Below are positions 9,608 through 18,166 of a stretch of DNA of 64,000 nt, one piece after another. Both the position numbers and the translations under genes were made by a program. Source of the stretch: CAVRUD01 sp963849635 (lineage in GTDB: Bacteria; Chloroflexota; Chloroflexia; Thermomicrobiales; UBA6265); assembly GCA_963849635.1 (NCBI GenBank), contig CAWKIA010000045.1, forward strand, positions 124,001 to 188,000. The letters run 5' to 3'. Each line of letters begins with the position of its first letter. Within the stretch, counting starts at the first letter, position 1. A model generated the notes under the pieces. It worked only from the letters and a program-made list of their open reading frames with translations. It was not told the DNA's origin and ran no database searches.

Positions 9608-11224
9608 ATGGTAACGGGCGTGGTCGATGGGCGGCTCGTGGGGGACGTCACTGGCGGAACCCAGGCGCGTTATGACGCCATCGTCGTCGGTTCCGGGCAC
9701 AACGGGCTGATTGCGGCAGGCTATCTCGCCCGGGCCGGCAAGCGGGTGCTTGTCCTTGAGCGGCGGGACATCATCGGCGGGGCGACGGTCACGGAAGAGC
9801 CGTGGCCGGGCTGGAAGCTCTCGACCTGCTCGTATGTCTGCAATCTGCTCATGCCGGAAGTCATCGAAGATCTCGAATTGCTTAAATATGGATATGATGT
9901 CCGTCCCTTTGATCCGCAGTATTTCGTGCCCTTTCCGGATGGCCAGTACTACATGTCACGGCTCGATGGGCGGGAGACGCGTAAGCAGATCGCCAAGTTC
10001 TCCAAAAAAGACGTCAGTGCCTACGACGCCTATTGGGAGATGTGGGATCGCATTCTGGCTCGGATGCAGCCGCTGCTCCGCCGGGGAGCGCCGACCTGGA
10101 GCGAGATCGAAGCGGCCTTTGATGGCCCGCAGGGGATGGAAGACTGGCGGACGCTGACCCGGAAGAGCATCGCCGAGTTGCTGGACGAGTTTTTCGAGTC
10201 AGACCAGATCAAAGCTCCCCTGTGTACCGGTGGCGTCATCGGCGTAAACGCCGGCCCGATGACACCGGGCACCTGCTATGTGAAGTTTCACCACTTGATC
10301 GGCAGCGTCGACGGCCATCAGGGTGCATGGGGCTTCGTTCGTGGTGGGATGGGCAGCGTCTCAGGCGCGATCGCGCAGTTCGGCCTTGATCACGGTGTCG
10401 AGATCCTCACCGATGCCGAGGTTGCCGAGATCGAGATCTCCGATGGCCGGGCGAAGGGTGTCCGCCTGCTTGATGGTCGCCGGTATGAAGCCGATCTTGT
10501 TCTCTCCAACGCCGATCCGCACCGGACTTTTCTTGGGATGGTTGGCGCGCAGCACCTGCCAACGGAGCTGGTCGATGGCGTTTCGCGGCTGAAAGTCAAA
10601 GGCTCCGTCGTCAAGGTGCTGATGGGCCTGGGTGAGTTGCCGAACTTCACAGCCTTGCCAGGGACCGAGATCGGCCCGCAGCACACCGGCGGCATTGTCA
10701 TCAACCCGTCGGTTGAATACCTTGAAACTGCCTGGGACGACTGCAAGCGCGGCCGGCCATCGGCTCGGCCGTTCATGGACTGCTACATCCAGACCGCCAC
10801 CGAGGACGGCCTGACGCCTCCCGGCAAGCACACAATGAGCCTCTTCGTGCAGTACGCACCTTATGACCTGGCCGAAGGAACCTGGGACGAGCGCCGCGAC
10901 GAGATCGGCGCCAACATCGTCGATACGCTGGCCGAGTACGCGCCGAATCTGCCGGGCGCGATCGAGCACATGCAGGTGCTGGGTCCGCCGGACATCGAGC
11001 GGATCGTCGGAATCACCGGTGGCAACATCTTCCACGGTGAGATGCTGCCGGACCAGATGTTCGGTTACCGGCCCGTTCCCGGTTTCGCGGGCTACCAGAC
11101 GCCGGTCGATGGACTCTATCTCTGCGGCTCGGGCGCCTGGCCCGGCGGCGCCGTCTTCGGTGCTCCCGGACGCAATTGCGCCCTCCAAGTGCTGGCGGAT
11201 GTCGAGGTAGGCGTCGCCGGCTGA
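9608..11224 (+). CDS. FAD-dependent NAD(P)-type oxidoreductase, PYROXD2/phytoene-desaturase-like
   Basis: 538 residues. The Rossmann FAD-binding motif VVGSGHNGLIAAGYLARAG and the following VLVLERRDIIGGATVTEE are at about residues 25-60. The C-terminal dinucleotide-binding segment PVDGLYLCGSGAWPGGAVFG closes the flavin site. Internal motifs (SNADPHRTF, GLGELPNFTALPG) fit the PYROXD2-like branch of the phytoene dehydrogenase/amine oxidase superfamily rather than true carotenoid desaturases. No carotenoid genes are nearby. It starts with ATG 9608 after the GAGGGGGACGAG ribosome site and is followed 16 bases later by a conserved hypothetical, probably the same transcript. The substrate is unknown. 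Confidence 0.85.
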   Translation: MVTGVVDGRLVGDVTGGTQARYDAIVVGSGHNGLIAAGYLARAGKRVLVLERRDIIGGATVTEEPWPGWKLSTCSYVCNLLMPEVIEDLELLKYGYDVRPFDPQYFVPFPDGQYYMSRLDGRETRKQIAKFSKKDVSAYDAYWEMWDRILARMQPLLRRGAPTWSEIEAAFDGPQGMEDWRTLTRKSIAELLDEFFESDQIKAPLCTGGVIGVNAGPMTPGTCYVKFHHLIGSVDGHQGAWGFVRGGMGSVSGAIAQFGLDHGVEILTDAEVAEIEISDGRAKGVRLLDGRRYEADLVLSNADPHRTFLGMVGAQHLPTELVDGVSRLKVKGSVVKVLMGLGELPNFTALPGTEIGPQHTGGIVINPSVEYLETAWDDCKRGRPSARPFMDCYIQTATEDGLTPPGKHTMSLFVQYAPYDLAEGTWDERRDEIGANIVDTLAEYAPNLPGAIEHMQVLGPPDIERIVGITGGNIFHGEMLPDQMFGYRPVPGFAGYQTPVDGLYLCGSGAWPGGAVFGAPGRNCALQVLADVEVGVAG

Positions 11225-11239
11225 CGGTGGTGATGTCTC

Positions 11240-12394
11240 ATGAGCGAGTACCAGTACTACGAGTTCCGGGCAATCGATCGCGCGCTGACCAAAGATGAGA
11301 CAGCGGCCCTGCGGCGCATTTCGTCTCGTGCCGAGATCACGTCGCACAGCTTCGTCAATACCTACAACTACGGCGACCTGAAGGCGGAGCCGCTCGATCT
11401 GATGGAGCGGTACTTCGATGTATTCACCTACGTGGCCAATTGGGGATCGCACTGGTTCATGGTGCGGTTACCGCGGGCCGATCTCGATCTTGACCTCCTC
11501 AGGCCGTATGTCGTTGAGCCGACGATGAAGCTGCACGAGCGGGGTGCGTTTGCGATCATCGAGTTCCAGGCTAACGATGAGTCGGGCGAGTCCTCCGGTT
11601 GGGAAGAGGGCGAGGAGTGGATGCCCGAGTTGACCGGACTGCGCGAGGAGATCGCGGGCGGAGATCTGAGAACGGCGTATCTGGCCTGGTTGTGCGGGGT
11701 CGATTACGGAGAGCTGGAAGACGACGCGCCTGAGCCGCCAGTACCAGCTGGATTGGGGGCACTGACGCCGTCGCTTGAAAGCTTTGTCCAGTTCATGCGG
11801 GTGCGGGAGGATCTGCTGGACCTTGCCAGGGAACGAAGCGGTCCGGCAGAGGGGCGTGAGCCGGCGGATGGGGCGTTCGCGGCGTGGGTGCGGGCGCTAC
11901 CGGCGGCTGAGAAAGACGATCTGCTCGTCGCGGCGATCAGCGGAGACATGCCACGGTTAGGGTCGAGCCTGCGCCGCCGATTCATGCGCGATCACGGTCA
12001 TGCGCGGGACGAGGCGGTCGAAACAGGACGGACAGCAGGGGAGCTCTTTGCGGCGGCAGACGAGCGGGCGGAGGAGCGCGAGCGGATCGAGGAGGCCAAG
12101 CGCGCACAAGCCGCGGCAAAGCGGGCGGCTGAGGTGGCGAAGGCACGGTCGGCCTACCTGGACGGATTGGCGAAACGGGTTGATGGGGCGTGGCGAGAGG
12201 TCGAGGGATTTGTCGAGTCGAAGAAACCGACCGAGTACGACCGGGCAGTGCGACTCGTCACAGACCTCCGCGATCTGGCCGACCGCGATGGGGAGATCGA
12301 CGAATACTGGGGACGGCTCCGAGTCCTACGTGAGCGGCACGCGAAGAAGGTGAGCTTCATCGGCCGGTTGGACGAGGCGGGGCTGGAAGGGTGA
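11240..12394 (+). CDS. Conserved hypothetical protein, charged helical C-terminus
   Basis: 384 residues, not assigned to a named family. The N-terminal half (MSEYQYYEFRAIDRALTKDE ... NTYNYGDLKAEP ... YFDVFTYVANWGSHWFMVRLP) is globular and aromatic-rich. It resembles uncharacterised proteins I recall from high-GC bacteria, but I cannot name them. The C-terminal half (about residues 250-340) is Ala/Arg/Glu-rich and likely a long coiled coil, ending in a short helical region with KPTEYDRAVRLVTDLRDLA. No signal peptide, membrane segment or catalytic motif. It is 16 bases downstream of the flavoprotein and so probably co-transcribed. Confidence 0.7.
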   Translation: MSEYQYYEFRAIDRALTKDETAALRRISSRAEITSHSFVNTYNYGDLKAEPLDLMERYFDVFTYVANWGSHWFMVRLPRADLDLDLLRPYVVEPTMKLHERGAFAIIEFQANDESGESSGWEEGEEWMPELTGLREEIAGGDLRTAYLAWLCGVDYGELEDDAPEPPVPAGLGALTPSLESFVQFMRVREDLLDLARERSGPAEGREPADGAFAAWVRALPAAEKDDLLVAAISGDMPRLGSSLRRRFMRDHGHARDEAVETGRTAGELFAAADERAEERERIEEAKRAQAAAKRAAEVAKARSAYLDGLAKRVDGAWREVEGFVESKKPTEYDRAVRLVTDLRDLADRDGEIDEYWGRLRVLRERHAKKVSFIGRLDEAGLEG

Positions 12395-12540
12395 GGACCG
12401 CCCCCTAACCCCCCAAGCCACCTTCCCCTTGCAGCTGCGGCAAGGGGAAGGGGGAGGACGGCGCCGATCCTGGAGACGGCGCCACCGGACACCCCTCTCC
12501 ACCGCAGTGGAGAGGGGGTAGGGGGTGAGGTCCTTCTTAC
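12395..12540. repeat. Nested inverted-repeat element between convergent genes
   Basis: Outer arms pair GGACCGCCCCCTAACCCCC at the left with TAGGGGGTGAGGTCC at the right, imperfectly. Inside are two strong hairpins (CCTTCCCCTTG/CAAGGGGAAGG and CCCCTCTCCAC/GTGGAGAGGGG) and a GGCGCCG/CGGCGCC pair. It fills the gap between convergent genes and would fold on either strand, so it may act as a bidirectional terminator. The composition is typical of dispersed REP/MITE-like elements. Confidence 0.7.
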
Positions 12541-13405
12541 TTACAGCCCCGCGACCACCCAGAGCTTCTTCATCGACTCGGCCGTCTCCTTTGCCGCCGC
12601 TAGCGGGTCGGTTTCGGCGAGGTCATTGATGCGCTGGCTGAATGGTTCGGGCATCACCGGTCCGTCGTAGCCGAGCGTCTTCAGGGCGTCCATGAAGCCC
12701 TTGATGTCGAGGACGCCGGTCTCGAGCGGCAGCGCCCGGACGAGGTCCTCTTGCTCGTCGACGTCGATGCCGGGAGGGGCATCGTTGACGTGGACTGCTA
12801 CAATATCGCGCTCGTTCAGGGCGAGGATGTCGTCGTTGGTGCCGTACGACGTGTAGTTGTGCCACAGGTCGAGGAGCACGCCGACGTTGCCCGTGCCCAG
12901 GTCGCGGGCGAGATCCATCATCCCGTTGAGGGAATAGATGAACTCGTATTTGAATCGGTTGCGCAGCGTCTTCGGGGCGATGAACTCGATACCCAGGCGC
13001 GCGCCCGAATCTGCCAGGGACTGGACGATTGGGAGCAGCCGCTCCTTGGTCCAGGCGTACTGCTCGTCGAAGGGCCGGTCGTTGGTGCCCGGCATGATGC
13101 CGGAGGTGGCCCGGTCGTTGCCCAGTTCAAGTGCCAGGGCCGTGAGCCGAGGCAACTCCTGCCAGGTCTGCGTCTCGCTTCTCGTCGTTGTTCCAGGCGA
13201 CGGGCAGGTTCCAGTAGGCGGGCAGAACCCCGGCATCGGAAAACAGCTTCTTGACGTGGTCGATGCCGTGGGCGTCGGCGAGCGTCGCGACTTCACGGGT
13301 ATCGAACGTTACCCCCTGGAAGCCGCTCCTGGCGGCCAGATCGATCGTCTCAGCAAGTGAAAGTCCCTTGATGCCGATCGCACCTGGGGCGAGCGTGGTG
13401 AACAT
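12541..13405 (-). CDS. Sugar phosphate isomerase/epimerase (AP-endonuclease-2 TIM barrel), one frameshift
   Basis: The N-terminus (13405 downwards: LAPGAIGIKG, ARSGFQGVTFDTRE, GVLPAYWNLPVAWNNDEK) and the remainder (QTWQELPRLTALALELG ... GIEFIAPKTLR ... VGVLLDLWHNYTS ... DIVAVHVNDAPPG ... PVMPEPFSQRIND) are in adjacent frames. The junction is near 13166-13182 and equals one extra base. Joined length is about 287 residues, normal for the xylose-isomerase-like TIM-barrel family. Metal-binding acidic and His residues (E in GIEFI, D in LLDLWHN, H in AVHVND, E in MPEPF) are present. The Gfo/Idh/MocA dehydrogenase just upstream on the same strand suggests a small sugar or inositol catabolic unit. 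Confidence 0.75.
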
Positions 13406-13419
13406 GAACTCTCCGTCCT

Positions 13420-13575
13420 ATAACGGGGACGCCAGGTTGAAACCTGGCGCTCAACCTACGAAACCCCCCCGGGGTTGTTCGCGTACTCGAACGTGGTTTC
13501 GCCCGCCCCCAACCAGTCCCGGAGGGACTTTGTACGTTCAGCGCCAGGTCTCAACCTGGCATTCTCCGGCAGTCC
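13420..13575. repeat. Intergenic inverted-repeat cluster (GCCAGGTT family)
   Basis: Two hairpins with related arms: CGCCAGGTT-ga-AACCTGGCG near 13430-13449 and GCCAGGT-ctca-ACCTGGC near 13543-13560. Between them are CCCCCCCGGGG and AGTCCCGGAGGGACT mini-hairpins. It lies between the isomerase and the dehydrogenase on the same strand, so it may stabilise or separate the two messages. The layout resembles the element at 42374-42422. Confidence 0.65.
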
Positions 13576-13586
13576 GAACTACCCGG

Positions 13587-14657
13587 CTACTCCGCCGGAA
13601 CTGGGTCGGCGGTCGGGTCCTCGGGCAGGATCATGGTGCGCTTCTCCTCGGAGGCGCGGTAGGCGGCCTTGGTGAGCTGGAGGACGCGGGCACCGTGGCG
13701 GAAGGTCGCCCGGCTGTCGATGCCGTCCTGGACCACGTCGAGGAAGTGGGTCACCTCGGCGCTAAAGGTGTGGGCCGGGGTGACAGGACGCTCGGAGGCA
13801 GCGGGCCAGCGGTGGAGCTGATGGACGATCTTGTTGTCGTTGCCTGCAACCGAGCCGTGCTCCGCCGCCGCCTCGAAGTGCAGGGCATCAACTGTGTTGA
13901 AGGCCCAGGAGGTCAGCATCTGGCCGATTGCGCCGGACTCGAACCGAACTTGAAGCGATCCCGTGTCCTCAGCGGTCATGTCCTTAACGAAGAAGGTGTT
14001 CATCATCGCCGTGACTTCGACCGGCCGGTCGTCGCCGGCGAGGGCAAGGAGGCGGTAGCTGCCGTGCCAACCGGTATCGAGCACTTCTCCGCCGCCCATC
14101 TTGGAGATGTCGGCCCGCCACTCCCAGGGGCTCTCGCCGTCCCGCATGTGGGCCGGCACGTGCCTGGCGCCCATCGACTGGTGCTGGAAGACCTCGATCG
14201 AGCGGTAGATGTACGAGCTGCCCAGGGTGCCGGCCCTGAGGAGGCGGAGGGCTTCCATTAATGAGGGCTGGAAGAGCTGGTTGTGCGCCATCATGAAGAC
14301 GACGCCATTCTCGTTGATGGCGGCTTCGATCAGGCGGGCGTCTTCGAGCGAGGTGCACAGAGGCTTCTCGCACAGGATCGCCTTGCCGGCCTTCGCGGCA
14401 GCGATGATCGCGCTGGTGTGCAGGTGGTGCGGGAGGCAGACGTCGACGACATCGACGTTCGGGTCCGCCAGAAGGGCATCGATGCTGTCGTAGATGCGGG
14501 CGCCATTTGAGTATTTGTCAGCAAGATAGTTGGCCCTGGTCGCCGAGAGATCGGCAATGGCGACAATCTCACCGCGGCCGGCGTTGGCCTTCCAGGCGAT
14601 GCCGTGCTGTGCTGCGATACCACCCGCTCCGACGATTCCGACACGCAACGTATCCAC
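13587..14657 (-). CDS. Gfo/Idh/MocA family oxidoreductase
   Basis: 356 residues. The N-terminal NAD(P)-binding Rossmann fold has GIVGAGGIAAQHGIAW; the family motif AGKAILCEKPLCTSLEDA contains the catalytic-region EKP. The C-terminal alpha/beta domain (GGGEVLDTGWHGSYRLLAL) carries the His of the usual DxxxH motif. It probably oxidises a sugar, inositol or a derivative. It lies upstream of a TIM-barrel sugar isomerase on the same strand, a frequent partner in sugar catabolic operons. The start ATG at 14655-14657 follows a GGGAGG-like site. The substrate cannot be read from the sequence. Confidence 0.87.
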   Translation of the reverse strand: MDTLRVGIVGAGGIAAQHGIAWKANAGRGEIVAIADLSATRANYLADKYSNGARIYDSIDALLADPNVDVVDVCLPHHLHTSAIIAAAKAGKAILCEKPLCTSLEDARLIEAAINENGVVFMMAHNQLFQPSLMEALRLLRAGTLGSSYIYRSIEVFQHQSMGARHVPAHMRDGESPWEWRADISKMGGGEVLDTGWHGSYRLLALAGDDRPVEVTAMMNTFFVKDMTAEDTGSLQVRFESGAIGQMLTSWAFNTVDALHFEAAAEHGSVAGNDNKIVHQLHRWPAASERPVTPAHTFSAEVTHFLDVVQDGIDSRATFRHGARVLQLTKAAYRASEEKRTMILPEDPTADPVPAE

Positions 14658-14832
14658 GAAGTTCCTCCCTAGGCGGCACTTTGTTGCCGGCCATGGTGAG
14701 TCGAAAGAACGGCCGGGAAACCCTCCCGCCGATTGAGCCGCCGCATTCTAACCGCTCGATTTCGGGAACGTGCGTGACGCCTGTGCCAAGCTGGGATTCC
14801 GTGCCGGGTTCAACAATGTGCGTTTAAGGGGC

Positions 14833-14861
14833 TTGACGACTTGCCAATCGACCGGTAGGGT
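14833..14861 (+). promoter_or_regulatory. Sigma-70-type promoter of the DAHP synthase leader
   Basis: TTGACG at 14833-14838, a 17-base spacer, then TAGGGT at 14856-14861. Transcription would start around 14867-14869, at or next to the ATG of the leader peptide, implying a leaderless start. Confidence 0.65.
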
Positions 14862-14868
14862 AGCGGGC

Positions 14869-15021
14869 ATGGACGAACGGCGTACCGGAGCGGCCATCCT
14901 CACGAGTGACGGGACCACGGCGGGGCCGTGGGTTTCGCCGTGCGTGGCTACTTGGTTCTGGTATGGCTTTACCTATACTCCCCCGGCTGAGCTGGAGGGG
15001 TGGGTATCGCCTATGCGCTAG
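14869..15021 (+). CDS. Candidate aromatic-rich attenuator leader peptide upstream of DAHP synthase
   Basis: A 50-codon open frame starting MDERRTGAAIL and containing the run TWFWYGFTY (codons at 14950-14976), with further Trp codons before and after. It sits directly behind a good promoter and ahead of a Rho-independent terminator (15064-15089) and the gene for the first enzyme of aromatic amino acid synthesis. Such an arrangement is the classic form of ribosome-mediated attenuation (trp, phe and related operons). CCCCCGGCT (14980-14988), just after the aromatic codons, is perfectly complementary to AGCCGGGGG (15055-15063), just before the terminator. I did not find the full competing hairpin set by eye. 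A leaderless ATG start is inferred from the promoter position. Confidence 0.6.
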   Translation: MDERRTGAAILTSDGTTAGPWVSPCVATWFWYGFTYTPPAELEGWVSPMR

Positions 15022-15054
15022 CCGCCCAGAGTCGCAAGACGTCACTTCAGTTCG

Positions 15055-15089
15055 AGCCGGGGGACCGAGGCAAATAGCCTCGGTTTTTT
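15055..15089 (+). terminator. Rho-independent terminator in the DAHP synthase leader
   Basis: ACCGAGGC (15064-15071), loop AAATA, GCCTCGGT (15077-15084), followed by a T run to 15089. It lies 49 bases before the aroF start codon, in the same direction, which is where an attenuator terminator is expected. AGCCGGGGG at 15055-15063 abuts the stem and can pair with 14980-14988. Confidence 0.8.
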
Positions 15090-15137
15090 GTTGCCCGAAA
15101 TCTCCCTACCACCGAACACAAACGAAGGAGAGCGACC

Positions 15138-16166
15138 GTGATCATCATCTTGAACGCCGCCGCACCAACCTCAACCCTCGACGCCCTACTCAATGCCGCC
15201 TCCGCCGAAGGTCTGGAAGGCCGGACGATGCTCGACGGACGCGGCGGAACCCTCGTTGGCGTCGATGGCGCGTTGTCCGACGAAGTCCTCGCCCTGCCAG
15301 GCATCGAGGGCGTTCATCTCAGGCACAAGCCGTACATGATGGCCTCCCTTGAGCACCGAGAGCGGAGCGTGATCCGCGTTGGAGATGTCGAGATCGGCGG
15401 AGACCGGCCGGTGCTGATGGCCGGCCCCTGCGTCGTTGAGGGCCGGGCCGAGTTGCTGGAGGCGGCCCGGGCCGTCAAGGCAGCAGGTGCGGACATGCTC
15501 CGTGGGGGAGCCTTCAAGCCCCGTACATCGCCGTACGCATTCCAGGGACTGGGAATCGAGGGGCTGAGGCTGCTGGCTGAGGCCCGCGAAGCGACCGGCA
15601 TGCCGGTCGTGACCGAGGTGATGGAGCCCGATCAGGTCGATGTCGTTGCCGAATACGCAGACATGCTCCAGGTCGGCTCGCGCAACATGGCCAACTTCTC
15701 TCTCCTCCGCCGGGTCGGGGCCTCGCACCGTCCCGTTCTGCTCAAGCGTGGCTTCGCAGCGACGGTCGAGGAATGGCTGATGAGCGCCGAGTACATCCTG
15801 GCGTCGGGGAACCCCAATGTGGTCCTTTGCGAGCGCGGTGTGCGCGGCTTCGATCCAGTGCTGCGCTTCACCCTGGATCTCAATGCGGTCCCACTGGCCA
15901 AGGAACTCACCCATCTCCCGATTGTGGTCGATCCGAGCCACGGTACTGGTCGGCGCTCCCTCGTCGAGCCGATGGCGATGGCAGGACTCGCGGCCGGCGC
16001 GGACGGCCTGATCGTCGAAGTGCATCAGACTCCGGATCGGGCCAAGTGCGACGCCAACCAGACCATCACTCCGGACGTTCTGGCCCGGATCAAACGCAAG
16101 GGGATGGCCCTGCACGCTGCCCTGGCTGATGTTTTCGAACCGGTGATCGCGACCGCCGCGGACTGA
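15138..16166 (+). CDS. aroF: 3-deoxy-7-phosphoheptulonate (DAHP) synthase, type I beta
   Basis: 342 residues; it condenses phosphoenolpyruvate with erythrose 4-phosphate in the first step of the shikimate pathway. The start is GTG 15138, with GAAGGAG seven bases upstream. Residues 1-75 form a ferredoxin-like N-terminal domain (MIIILNAAAPTS ... GRGGTLVGVDG) like the one giving aromatic feedback control in related enzymes. The barrel follows with VLMAGPCVVEG (metal Cys), MLRGGAFKPRTSPYAFQG, PVLLKRGF, IVVDPSHGTGRR (metal His) and LIVEVH. Together with the aromatic leader peptide, this suggests both allosteric and transcriptional end-product control. The selB gene follows 46 bases later. Confidence 0.92.
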   Translation: MIIILNAAAPTSTLDALLNAASAEGLEGRTMLDGRGGTLVGVDGALSDEVLALPGIEGVHLRHKPYMMASLEHRERSVIRVGDVEIGGDRPVLMAGPCVVEGRAELLEAARAVKAAGADMLRGGAFKPRTSPYAFQGLGIEGLRLLAEAREATGMPVVTEVMEPDQVDVVAEYADMLQVGSRNMANFSLLRRVGASHRPVLLKRGFAATVEEWLMSAEYILASGNPNVVLCERGVRGFDPVLRFTLDLNAVPLAKELTHLPIVVDPSHGTGRRSLVEPMAMAGLAAGADGLIVEVHQTPDRAKCDANQTITPDVLARIKRKGMALHAALADVFEPVIATAAD

Positions 16167-16212
16167 GGGACCGCCCACGCGGTCTGGCCTAGGCGGACAT
16201 ATACTGGCGGGC

Positions 16213-18163
16213 GTGAACGAGCAACGCGTATCTGACCCGCCTGGGCGTTCGTTTGTCGTCGGCACGGCCGGTCACGTCGACCATGGCAAATCGACGCTTG
16301 TCAAAGCGCTGACCGGGATCGACCCCGATCGCCTCGCCGAGGAAAAGGCGCGGGCGATGACGATTGAGTTGGGGTTTGCCTGGCTCGGCTTGCCGAGCGG
16401 GCGCACCGTTGGTGTCGTCGATGTCCCGGGCCACGAGCGCTTCATCAAGACGATGCTGGCCGGCGTGGGTGGCATCGACGCCGCTCTCCTGATCGTCGCC
16501 GCCGACGAGGGGCCGATGCCCCAGACCGACGAGCATCTCGCCATCCTCGATCTGCTCCAGGTAGAGCACGGCCTCGTCGTCCTGACCAAGGCAGATACGG
16601 TCGATCAGGAGTGGCTGGAACTTGTCCAGGAGGAGGTTCGCGAGCGAATCGAGCGGACCAGCCTGGCCGGTGCGCCGATCGTCGCGGTTTCGGCAATCAC
16701 CGGAGCCGGATTGTCCGACTGAAGATTGCGATCGATCGTGTGCTCAACGACGTGCCGGCGCTCGCGCGGCGCAGCGTGGCGCGTTTGCCGGTTGACCGGG
16801 TGTTTACGATGCCCGGCTTCGGCACTGTGGTCACCGGGACACTTTTGGGTGCGTCGCTGGCGGTTGGGCAGGATGTGCGCGTCTATCCCAGCGAGCAGGT
16901 CACAAAGATTCGCGGATTACAGTCGCACGGGCAGAAGCTGACCGAGGTGCCTCCGGGCAATCGGACCGCCGTCAACCTCGCTTCCCTCGGGATCGAGGAC
17001 GTTCATCGAGGAGATGTGCTCGCCCGGCCCGGAGCGCTCCAACCTTCACTTCGCCTCGATGTGCGCCTGCACCTCCTGCCGGACGCGCCCTTGATCCTCG
17101 AACAGAATGCCGAAGTCGACTTTTTTCGGGAGCCTCCGAGGTCTCGGCCCGACTGACGCTGCTCGATCGCGATCGGCTTGAGCCGGGTGACGAGGGATGG
17201 GTTCAGGTGCGCCTCCGCGAGCCGCTGGCCCTGGTGAAGGGGGACAGGTTCATCGTCCGCCGCCCTTCGCCGAGTGTGACCATCGGCGGTGGTGAGGTCA
17301 TCGATGCGGCCCCAGCCCGGCACAGGAGGTTTAAGCCCGATGTTCTCGCTGTGCTGGAGACACTATCCGCCGGTGATCCGGCGGAGATCGTCCTCCAGCA
17401 CCTGTCCGAGCCAGGAGAGATGCGGTCTCTCCTGGGCGGACGGTGCGGCGGGCTGAGCGACGCAGAGGTCCAGAGCGCGCTGACCCGGCGAATCGCTACC
17501 GGTGACGTCCGCAACCTCGCTCGTCACGACGACCCTGATCCGCGGCCGGGCGATTTCCTGGTTGCCGCCGACGGATGGGCGACCATCGCGAACCGGGTGA
17601 GCGACGCGGTCGGATCGTTCCACGCCGCCTTACCTTTGCGCAAGGGGATACCCAAAGAGGAGCTCAAGCGCAGGTTGAGGCTCTCACCGCCACGTCTGGC
17701 CGACGACGTGATCGCGTCGCTCGCTGAAGACGGCCGGATCGTCGACGATGGCCAGTCCGTGCGTCTGGCGACGTTCGCGATCGTCCTGGACGGTGGGCGG
17801 CGCGCGATCGGGGACGCGTTCATCAATGCGATTCGGGCAACACCGCACGCCCCGCCGTCACCGGTCGAATTCGGTGTCGACGCCGACACCCTGGGTGCAT
17901 TGGTCGATCTCGGGGAGCTCGTCAGGGTAGCGGACGGTGTCGTCTTTGCCCCGGAGACGATGGCGGAGATCACGCGCGAGACGGTGCGCTTGATCGAAGA
18001 GGGCGGAACGCTGTCGCTGGCAGTCTTCCGGGATCACTTCGGCACCAGCCGCAAGTACGCGCAGGCGATACTGGAGTATCTCGATTCCCGGCAAGTCACT
18101 CGCCGGGTTGGAGACGAGCGGGTCAAGTATTCAGGTGTTGGTGCACGGAGGGAGAATTCGTAG
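16213..18163 (+). CDS. selB: Selenocysteine-specific elongation factor SelB, two frameshifts
   Basis: Three frames join into one protein of about 650 residues. Part one (GTG 16213) has the GTPase motifs GTAGHVDHGKST, RAMTIELGFAWL, DVPGHERFIKTM and TKAD. Part two (from about 16722) continues with domains II/III (LPVDRVFTMPGFGTVVTGTLLGAS ... RIRGLQSHGQ-like VTKIRGLQSHGQ). Part three (from about 17130) ends with the winged-helix region that binds the SECIS element (RIVDDGQSVRLA ... LAVFRDHFGTSRKYAQAILEYLD). The shifts are near 16715-16722 and at a six-T run 17119-17130; each equals one missing base. RAMTIELGF and the C-terminal winged helices separate it from EF-Tu. It implies selenoprotein synthesis; selA, selC and selD are not in the window. 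Confidence 0.85.
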
Positions 18164-18166
18164 CCG

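Noticed and set aside
10361..11452. 363-codon antisense frame across the flavoprotein gene
   Set aside because: Shadow of a high-GC coding region; the plus strand carries clear FAD-binding motifs.
14990..15012. GGGGTGGGTATCGCC as a T-box antiterminator motif
   Set aside because: It only loosely resembles GGGTGGNACCGCG (the ACC after TGGN is missing) and no specifier stem was found; the leader peptide explains the region better, but the T-box remains the main alternative.
15186..16265. 359-codon antisense frame across aroF
   Set aside because: Antisense shadow; DAHP synthase motifs on the plus strand are unambiguous.
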